Under the pieces are notes generated by a model. It was not told where the DNA came from and did no database searches. It was given only the letters and a program-made list of their open reading frames with translations. Below are positions 6,688 to 11,491 of a stretch of DNA of 11,491 nt, piece after piece (the stretch's first letter is position 1; each line of letters starts with the position of its first letter). Source of the stretch: Fusobacterium sp. (GTDB lineage Bacteria; Fusobacteriota; Fusobacteriia; Fusobacteriales; Fusobacteriaceae); the NCBI GenBank assembly GCA_019416865.1, contig DXWL01000049.1, positions 1 to 11,491 of the forward strand, in the 5' to 3' direction. The position numbers were made by a program, and so were the translations under genes.

Positions 6688-7179
6688 ATGGAAAGCAGAG
6701 AAAAAAACAGAGGAATAGGAATAGCTCTTGAACTGGGAATAATAATTGTTATGATGGCTGTTCTTGTGTTTTATGCTGTTATTCCCAATATGAGCGATCT
6801 TAAATATCTAAAAAAAGCTGAACTTGTACAAAAAAATCTTAAGGAACTTAGAATTGCTCTTGAAGAATACTACCAGCTCACAGGAAAATATCCCGAATTA
6901 ACAAAGCCGGGAGCTTATGATAATCTGAGAATTCTTGATTATACAGATGAAAAAGGAAGAAAAATATCATTTGCAGATATATATAAAAGAAACAGAATAG
7001 CCTTTACTCAAGGAACTGATAAAATTTCTCAGAATAACAGAGTTTTTGATACAAATGATTTTAAAAATATAAATGGTCTTGCTGGGTGGAATTATGATTA
7101 CAGCGGACAAACAGGAGAGATTCATGCTAATCTTCTGCCCAACACATATTTTCAGGGAGTTGATTGGAGTGAACAATAG
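6688..7179 (+). CDS. Pseudopilin/type IV pilin-like protein with atypical N-terminus
   Basis: The 163-residue protein has a short charged N-terminus, one hydrophobic helix (about residues 12-33), then an amphipathic helix. Next comes the GspG/PulG-like segment with LKELRIALEEYYQLTGKYP (51-69), and near the C-terminus GWNYDYSGQTGEIHANL (133-149), resembling the GspG 'GW.Y…tGei..N' end. The class III prepilin signal is imperfect: in NRGIGIALELGIIIV the glutamate falls at +4 or +6 after either glycine, not +5. It may be processed inefficiently, or may be anchored without cleavage. The start lies 11 bases after yqeH with a weak SD (AGGCGG overlapping the yqeH stop), so translation may be coupled. 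No secretion ATPase, peptidase or other pilin gene is in the window. The pilin-like fold is fairly likely; the system it serves is unknown. Confidence 0.75.
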   Translation: MESREKNRGIGIALELGIIIVMMAVLVFYAVIPNMSDLKYLKKAELVQKNLKELRIALEEYYQLTGKYPELTKPGAYDNLRILDYTDEKGRKISFADIYKRNRIAFTQGTDKISQNNRVFDTNDFKNINGLAGWNYDYSGQTGEIHANLLPNTYFQGVDWSEQ

Positions 7180-7208
7180 TTGTCAAAAAATAGAATTTAT
7201 GATAAAAT
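7180..7208 (+). promoter_or_regulatory. Promoter of the COG2509-type dehydrogenase gene
   Basis: TTGTCA (7180-7185) and TAAAAT (7203-7208) are separated by exactly 17 bases. The -35 begins one base after the stop of the pilin-like gene, so the dehydrogenase gene can be expressed apart from the trmFO operon. No terminator hairpin is obvious between the two genes, so readthrough is also possible. Confidence 0.6.
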
Positions 7209-7252
7209 ATCTTTTGGGTATTTAAAAACCAATCTAATTTTGGGAGGAATTA

Positions 7253-8650
7253 ATGAAAAAATATGATATAATTTTTCTTGGTGGTGGACAAGCTGGTATT
7301 TTTGGAGCTTATGAAGCTATGGAAAAAAACAGTCAGCTTAAAGTACTTGTAGTAGATAAAGGAAAAATGCTTAAAAATAGAGTATGTCCTAAAGAAACTC
7401 TTGGAAAATGTGTAAACTGTCCGACTTGTGCTATTATTTATGGAGTAAGTGGAGCAGGAGCTTTCTCTGATTCTAAATTCAACATGGATTATAAAGTTGG
7501 AGGAGATGTTCACACTATCACAGGAAAAGAAACAGTTAACCAAACTATTAAAGATGTGGTTTCTGTATACAGAAAATTTGGTTTCAATGAAGAGCCAAGT
7601 GGACTTAAATATAACTCAACAATGGAAGAGATAAAAAGAAGATGTATCGAACATGGAATTCAACTTGTTGATACACCTACTATGCACCTTGGTACAGATG
7701 GTTCAAGAAAACTTTATACAATGCTTGTAGATTACCTTCTTGAAAAAGGAGTAGAATTTGCAACAGAAAGAGAAGTTGAAGGGCTTATTATAGAAGATGG
7801 AAAAATAAAAGGAGCAGAAGTTTCTTACAAAGGTGAAAAAGAGGAATATTATGCTGATAATATTGTTCTTGGAATGGGAAGAAGTGGTGCTCATAAAGTT
7901 ATGGATTTATGCCATAAATATGGAGTAAATTACCAAAACGGTGCTGTTGATATTGGAGTAAGAGTAGAAATTCCTGATATCATAATGAAAGATATAAACG
8001 AAAACTTCTATGAAGCAAAAATGATATATTATACAAAAACATATAAAGACAAGATGAGAACTTTCTGCAGCAATCCAAGTGGATTTATAGCAGCAGAAAA
8101 ACACGCTGATGATGTTATTCTTGCAAACGGACACGCTTTTAAAGATAAAAAATCAACTAATACAAATCTGGCTCTTTTATGTACAAAAACATTTACAAAA
8201 CCTTTTGATCAGCCTTTTGAATATGCTACAGCTATAGCTAACCTTTCTTCAATGCTGACAGGAGGAAAACTTTTAATGCAGTCTTACGGAGATTTAAAAG
8301 AAGGTAAGCGTTCTACTGATGAAAAGCTTGAAAGACTTAATATAGTTCCTACTACAACAGATTATGTTGCTGGGGATATCTCTCTTGCTTGTCCTAAGAG
8401 AATCCTTGATAATATCATGGAATTTATCGAAGCTCATGATAAAATTACTCCAGGATTTGCTTCAGCTGATCTGCTTCTTTATTTCCCTGAAATTAAATTC
8501 AGAAGTACAAGAATGGAAATAGATAAAAATATGATGACAAATATTGAAGGACTTTATGCAGCAGGGGACAGTTCAGGTTATGGAAGCGGACTTAACATCG
8601 CTGCTGTAATGGGAATCCTTGCAGTAAGACACATTCTGACTAAGTTCTAG
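7253..8650 (+). CDS. COG2509-type FAD-dependent dehydrogenase
   Basis: The 465-residue flavoprotein belongs to the large NAD(P)/FAD-dependent oxidoreductase group known as COG2509, whose substrate is generally uncharacterised. The N-terminal dinucleotide fold reads IIFLGGGQAGIFGAYEA (residues 6-22), and the C-terminal FAD segment is GLYAAGDSSGYGSGLNIAA. Between them the family signature GVSGAGAFSDSKFN (64-77) follows a cysteine cluster, C45, C53, C56 and C59, spaced C-x7-C-x2-C-x2-C. This resembles an iron-sulfur or zinc ligand set, although the metal is unproven. GGGAGG (7242-7247) sets the ATG. It is the last protein gene of the rightward block and probably has its own promoter. It looks like TrmFO only in the shared Rossmann fold and is not a second copy. 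Confidence 0.9.
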   Translation: MKKYDIIFLGGGQAGIFGAYEAMEKNSQLKVLVVDKGKMLKNRVCPKETLGKCVNCPTCAIIYGVSGAGAFSDSKFNMDYKVGGDVHTITGKETVNQTIKDVVSVYRKFGFNEEPSGLKYNSTMEEIKRRCIEHGIQLVDTPTMHLGTDGSRKLYTMLVDYLLEKGVEFATEREVEGLIIEDGKIKGAEVSYKGEKEEYYADNIVLGMGRSGAHKVMDLCHKYGVNYQNGAVDIGVRVEIPDIIMKDINENFYEAKMIYYTKTYKDKMRTFCSNPSGFIAAEKHADDVILANGHAFKDKKSTNTNLALLCTKTFTKPFDQPFEYATAIANLSSMLTGGKLLMQSYGDLKEGKRSTDEKLERLNIVPTTTDYVAGDISLACPKRILDNIMEFIEAHDKITPGFASADLLLYFPEIKFRSTRMEIDKNMMTNIEGLYAAGDSSGYGSGLNIAAVMGILAVRHILTKF

Positions 8651-8677
8651 TAAGTTTACAGTTTTTTGCAAAAATAC

Positions 8678-8706
8678 TGGAAATTTGAAAAGAAAAGGTA
8701 TATAAT
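8678..8706 (+). promoter_or_regulatory. Promoter of the tRNA-Leu gene
   Basis: TGGAAA (8678-8683) and a perfect TATAAT (8701-8706) have a 17-base spacer, and the predicted transcription start lies a few bases upstream of the mature tRNA end at 8722. A closer TTGAAA (8685-8690) is only 10 bases from the -10, too close to serve as its -35. Confidence 0.6.
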
Positions 8707-8721
8707 AGGCAATGTAATCGT

Positions 8722-8807
8722 GCAGAAGTGGCGAAACGGTAGACGCGCTGTCTTCAGGCGGCAGTAGGAATTATCCTGTGAGAGTTCAAATCTCTTCTTC
8801 TGCACCA
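8722..8807 (+). tRNA. tRNA-Leu (anticodon CAG), CCA encoded
   Basis: The 86-base gene folds as a class II tRNA. The acceptor stem is GCAGAAG (8722-8728) with CTTCTGC (8797-8803), then discriminator A and encoded CCA. The D-stem is GCG/CGC. The anticodon stem CTGTC pairs with GGCAG (one G-U) around a loop with anticodon CAG at 8755-8757, which reads CUG. The long variable arm AGGA…TCCT (8766-8777) is expected for leucine. The T-arm GAGAG/CTCTT closes a TTCAAAT loop. It appears to be transcribed alone, since a promoter and a terminator flank it closely. Confidence 0.97.
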
Positions 8808-8832
8808 TTAAAATAAAAAATAACTATAATTT

Positions 8833-8864
8833 AAAAATCAGGCACATCTCTATGCCTGATTTTT
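8833..8864. terminator. Bidirectional terminator between tRNA-Leu and the AGCS symporter gene
   Basis: Arms at 8833-8844 (AAAAATCAGGCA) and 8853-8864 form a perfect 12-base stem with an 8-base loop. T runs follow on both strands. It lies 25 bases beyond the tRNA and 19 bases beyond the stop of the leftward symporter gene. Confidence 0.88.
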
Positions 8865-8883
8865 TTATACTTTATTATATTAT

Positions 8884-10308
8884 CTAGTCATCCCAACATT
8901 CTGTATTTTTTAATCCAGAAATGCTTTTAGCTTTAAATGTAGGATTTTTTCCTTCTTTTCTTTGTTTCATGTAATCTTTAATAACTGCTATAGCAATAGG
9001 AGAAAGAATTGTAATAACAAGAATATTGATTAAAGCCATAATACCCATGAATAAATCTGCCATATTCCATACAGTACCAAGTTTTGCTACTGAACCAATA
9101 TAAACAGCGATTAAAACAAATACTCTGAATATGAATAAACTTGTTTTATTTTTAGAAATATAACCTAAGTTAGTTTCTCCATAGTAGTAATTTCCTATTA
9201 CAGAAGAGAAAGCAAATAGGAAAATACAGAAAGTTACAAAGTGAATTCCCCAAGCTCCAACAGAGTGTGCCAAAGCCATTTGAGTTAATTGTATCCCTTC
9301 AAATCCTTGAGCATAAGCTGCTTGATAATCTGGATATAGTAAAACAATAAAAGCTGTTGCGCTACAAACTAATATAGTATCAACGAATACTCCAAAAGCT
9401 TGTAATAAACCTTGTTTAACAGGGTGAGAAACATTAGATATAGCAGCTGCATTTGGTGCAGATCCCATTCCGGCTTCGTTTGAATATAATCCTCTTTTTA
9501 CTCCTTGAAGTACTACTACCCCAAGTCCTCCACCAACTGCTTGTTGAATTCCAAAAGCATTTTCTACTATACTCATAAATAATCTAGGAAGTTCAGTTAT
9601 ATTTAAAACTAAAACAACAATTGCAACAATAATATAAGCAACAGCCATAACTGGAACTATAACTCCAGAAACATTTGCTATTCTTTCAGTTCCTCCAAAT
9701 ATTACAACAGCAGTTAAAACTGTAACAATTGCTCCGCCTATATAAAGATTTAGTCCAAAAGAACCTTGAAGAGCAGAAGTTATTGTATTTGCCTGAACAG
9801 TGTTAAATATAATCGCAAAAGTTACTATAACGATAACAGAGAATATCGCTCCTAAACCTTTCATTCCAAGAGCTTTTTCCATATAATATGAAGGTCCTCC
9901 TCTGAAACTTCCATCATCATTTTTCACTTTATAAACTTGTGCTAAAGTATTTTCTACCAAACTTGTTGCTCCTCCAAGAAGTGCAATAAGCCACATCCAA
10001 AATACTGCTCCAGGTCCTCCAATAGAAATAGCTATTGCTATTCCAGCTAAGTTTCCTGTACCAACGTGAGATGCTACTGAAATACAAAATGCCTGAAATC
10101 CTGTAACCTGTCCTACAGCTCTCTTTTCATTGTCTTTAAGAGTAGTTAATCTACCTGTTATCAGACCAATCATATCTCCTAATAATCTAGCTTGAGCAAA
10201 ACCTGATCTAAATGTAAAAAATAATCCTAAGGTGATCAGAAGTCCTATTAAAATATAAGACCATAAATAATCGTTAATTGTTCCAGCTACTGAAAGTAAA
10301 AAATTCAT
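8884..10308 (-). CDS. AGCS-family sodium:amino acid symporter, probably for glutamine or alanine/glycine
   Basis: The 474-residue, multi-span inner-membrane protein belongs to the alanine/glycine:cation symporter (AlsT/DagA/GlnT) family. Diagnostic segments are GTGNLAGIA…GGPGAVFWMW (residues 83-106), RGGPSYYM (136-143) and RGLYSNEAGMGSAPNAAA (272-289); the length is normal. I chose the ATG at 10308 rather than the GTG one codon earlier because the near-consensus SD AAAGGGGGT then has a 6-base spacing. It lies 53 bases downstream of a glutaminase gene on the same strand, the order of glsA–glnT in Bacillus, so glutamine is the favoured substrate. Substrate choice within this family cannot be read directly from sequence; alanine or glycine remain possible. 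Transcription probably ends at the hairpin 8833-8864. Confidence 0.93.
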   Translation of the reverse strand: MNFLLSVAGTINDYLWSYILIGLLITLGLFFTFRSGFAQARLLGDMIGLITGRLTTLKDNEKRAVGQVTGFQAFCISVASHVGTGNLAGIAIAISIGGPGAVFWMWLIALLGGATSLVENTLAQVYKVKNDDGSFRGGPSYYMEKALGMKGLGAIFSVIVIVTFAIIFNTVQANTITSALQGSFGLNLYIGGAIVTVLTAVVIFGGTERIANVSGVIVPVMAVAYIIVAIVVLVLNITELPRLFMSIVENAFGIQQAVGGGLGVVVLQGVKRGLYSNEAGMGSAPNAAAISNVSHPVKQGLLQAFGVFVDTILVCSATAFIVLLYPDYQAAYAQGFEGIQLTQMALAHSVGAWGIHFVTFCIFLFAFSSVIGNYYYGETNLGYISKNKTSLFIFRVFVLIAVYIGSVAKLGTVWNMADLFMGIMALINILVITILSPIAIAVIKDYMKQRKEGKNPTFKAKSISGLKNTECWDD

Positions 10309-10361
10309 CACTTACCCCCTTTAATTTTTTTTATATATTGTTATTTTAATTTGCTTTTCCT

Positions 10362-11276
10362 TTAAAATATTGTAAGATTAAGTTCTTTTGATAAAACTTC
10401 AAGTATTGCACATCCTGCCACTGAATTTCCTTTTTTATCAAGAGAAGGACCATATACCCCTATACCCATTTTTCCAGGAACTACTGATACAATTCCTCCT
10501 CCTACACCACTTTTTGAAGGTATTCCAACTCTTACAGCAAATTCTCCTGAACTGTCATACATTCCACAAGTAACCATAAGAGTTTTTACTATTGTAGCAA
10601 TTCTTGGAGTTATTACTTGAGCACCTGTGCTTGTTTTTCCTCCTCTTGCTAAAAATAGTCCCAGTTTTGCAAGATTTTTTGCAGTGGCTTCTATTGAACA
10701 TTGTTTAAAATAAACATCTAAAGCATCTTCCACATTTCCTTCTATTATCCCTTGAGATTTAAGAAAATATCCCATTGCTCTGTTTCTGTTTCCTGTTTCA
10801 GATTCTCCGCAGTAAATTTTGTAGTTTACATCAAGAGTATTATCTTCCATAATTTTTTTTGTAAAATCTAAAAGTCTTTCAAATTTTTCTCTGGCGTCTT
10901 TTCCTTTTATCATAGAGCTTACAGCTATAGCTCCCGCATTAATAAGAGGATTATAAGGTTTCTTTCTGCTTGATGTTTCAAGTTTTTTTATTGAGTTAAA
11001 GGGATCTCCTGTAGGTTCCATTCCCACTTTGCTGAAAACATACTCTTCGCCATTATCAAGAATAGCAAACATAAGTGCTATTATTTTAGATATACTTTGA
11101 ATAGTAAATTTTTCGTCACAATCTCCTGCACAATACTCATTTCCTTCCACATCACATACACATATTCCCAACGCATCTTTTTTAGCTTTATCTAATTCTG
11201 GTATATAATTTGCAACCTCTCCGAATTTTGCTTTTCCTTGGTTGTTTATAACCAGATTTTTAAGTAAATCTTCCAT
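10362..11276 (-). CDS. glsA: Glutaminase (GlsA family)
   Basis: This cytosolic enzyme hydrolyses glutamine to glutamate and ammonia. The 304-residue length and residues match the serine-dependent GlsA fold: the S-x-x-K pair at S61 and K64 (FTIQSISKI), EPTGDPFNS (87-95), NPLINAGAIAV (109-119), Glu and Asn in GESETGNRNRA (157-167), Y189, Y240 and SGVGGGI (256-262). Spacings from the serine agree with my recollection of the E. coli active-site set. GGAGG (11283-11287) sets the ATG. It is the first gene of the leftward pair with the AGCS symporter. In an anaerobe the glutamate released could feed amino-acid fermentation; that is inference. Confidence 0.96.
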   Translation of the reverse strand: MEDLLKNLVINNQGKAKFGEVANYIPELDKAKKDALGICVCDVEGNEYCAGDCDEKFTIQSISKIIALMFAILDNGEEYVFSKVGMEPTGDPFNSIKKLETSSRKKPYNPLINAGAIAVSSMIKGKDAREKFERLLDFTKKIMEDNTLDVNYKIYCGESETGNRNRAMGYFLKSQGIIEGNVEDALDVYFKQCSIEATAKNLAKLGLFLARGGKTSTGAQVITPRIATIVKTLMVTCGMYDSSGEFAVRVGIPSKSGVGGGIVSVVPGKMGIGVYGPSLDKKGNSVAGCAILEVLSKELNLTIF

Positions 11277-11331
11277 CTTTTTCCTCCATGATAGTTTTCA
11301 ATACATTTCATTTTAAAAAAATATATTTTAG

Positions 11332-11346
11332 GTGATATAAAATCAC
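11332..11346. promoter_or_regulatory. Operator-like inverted repeat at the glutaminase start site
   Basis: GTGAT and ATCAC arms flank a 5-base centre (11332-11336, 11342-11346). The repeat begins at about the predicted transcription start of the glutaminase promoter and lies within the leader, a position where a bound repressor would block the polymerase. The arms are short in AT-rich DNA, and no regulator is identified. Confidence 0.35.
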
Positions 11347-11353
11347 TAATATT

Positions 11354-11382
11354 ACTATATAACTTTATTGTATTCTAGTCAA
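11354..11382 (-). promoter_or_regulatory. Promoter of the glutaminase–symporter operon
   Basis: On the minus strand TTGACT (11382-11377) and TATAGT (11359-11354) are exactly 17 bases apart, each one mismatch from consensus. The predicted start near 11347 gives a leader of about 70 bases before the ATG at 11276. This is the strongest -35/-10 pair in the window. Confidence 0.7.
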
Positions 11383-11491
11383 TATATTTTTAAAATCTAA
11401 AACATATATTTTTTATATATCAATAAGCAGAAAAAGTCATTAATGAATCTATGAAAAATTTTCTTGTTTTTTCATATATTATATATATTTC
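11383..11491. other. AT-rich non-coding end of the window
   Basis: No credible coding frame is seen in this stretch upstream of the glutaminase promoter. An AT-only type inverted repeat (arms 11450-11458 and 11468-11476, 9 bases each, 9-base loop) may be the edge of a terminator for a gene beyond the window, but in such AT-rich sequence it could be chance. Confidence 0.4.

Noticed and set aside
8659..8679. Inverted repeat CAGT…T-run GC A-run…ACTG after the dehydrogenase gene, as a terminator
   Set aside because: The pairing has a bulge and leaves little loop, and no T run follows on the plus strand. It also abuts the tRNA promoter, so I cannot call it a terminator.
8722..8807. tRNA-Leu gene as an integration site for a mobile element
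   Set aside because: No direct repeat of the tRNA 3' end and no integrase gene lies next to it; the neighbours are ordinary metabolic genes.
11288..11335. 15-codon plus-strand frame starting at an ATG in the glutaminase leader
   Set aside because: Very short, with no ribosome-binding site and no similarity to any known leader peptide; it sits in the glutaminase leader on the opposite strand.

Overview
The window is AT-rich DNA. It has strong Shine-Dalgarno sites, AGA-dominated arginine codons and short gaps between genes. The proteins and the cluster trmFO–xerC-like–hslV–yqeH suggest an anaerobic fusobacterium (Fusobacterium-like), with a low-GC Firmicute as the main alternative. This is inferred from gene content and composition, not from a database match. 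The trmFO–xerC–hslV core also occurs in Bacillus, where hslU and codY follow; here yqeH follows instead.

Layout. Positions 1-57 may hold the tail of an upstream gene. Positions 135-1157 (minus) encode a YeiH/UPF0324 membrane protein, divergent from a LysR regulator at 1276-2169; a palindrome in the gap lies inside the apparent yeiH-type promoter. A hairpin at 2175-2210 separates the LysR gene from a convergent small basic protein (2223-2636, minus). Overlapping back-to-back promoters at about 2665-2717 then serve that gene and a five-gene rightward run: trmFO, a Xer-like tyrosine recombinase, hslV, yqeH and a pseudopilin-like gene (2774-7179). A separate promoter at 7180-7208 precedes a COG2509-type FAD-dependent dehydrogenase (7253-8650). 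A tRNA-Leu(CAG) gene with encoded CCA follows at 8722-8807. A bidirectional terminator (8833-8864) separates it from a leftward pair: glutaminase (10362-11276) and an AGCS-family sodium symporter (8884-10308). The last 215 bases hold the glutaminase promoter and leader.

How the genes relate. The central run combines tRNA modification (TrmFO), ribosome assembly (YqeH) and proteolysis (HslV), with two less obvious members. The leftward pair forms a likely glutamine-use operon: the symporter imports the amino acid and the glutaminase releases glutamate and ammonia. The LysR/YeiH pair resembles the enterobacterial yeiE/yeiH arrangement.

Most of the window is conserved housekeeping and transport genes, and I see no phage, IS element or CRISPR. 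The most unusual features are the Xer-like protein, which lacks two of the family's catalytic positions (first Arg is Thr, box II His is Tyr); hslV without an adjacent hslU; YqeH with two extra CxxC pairs; and a pilin-like protein with a displaced prepilin glutamate.
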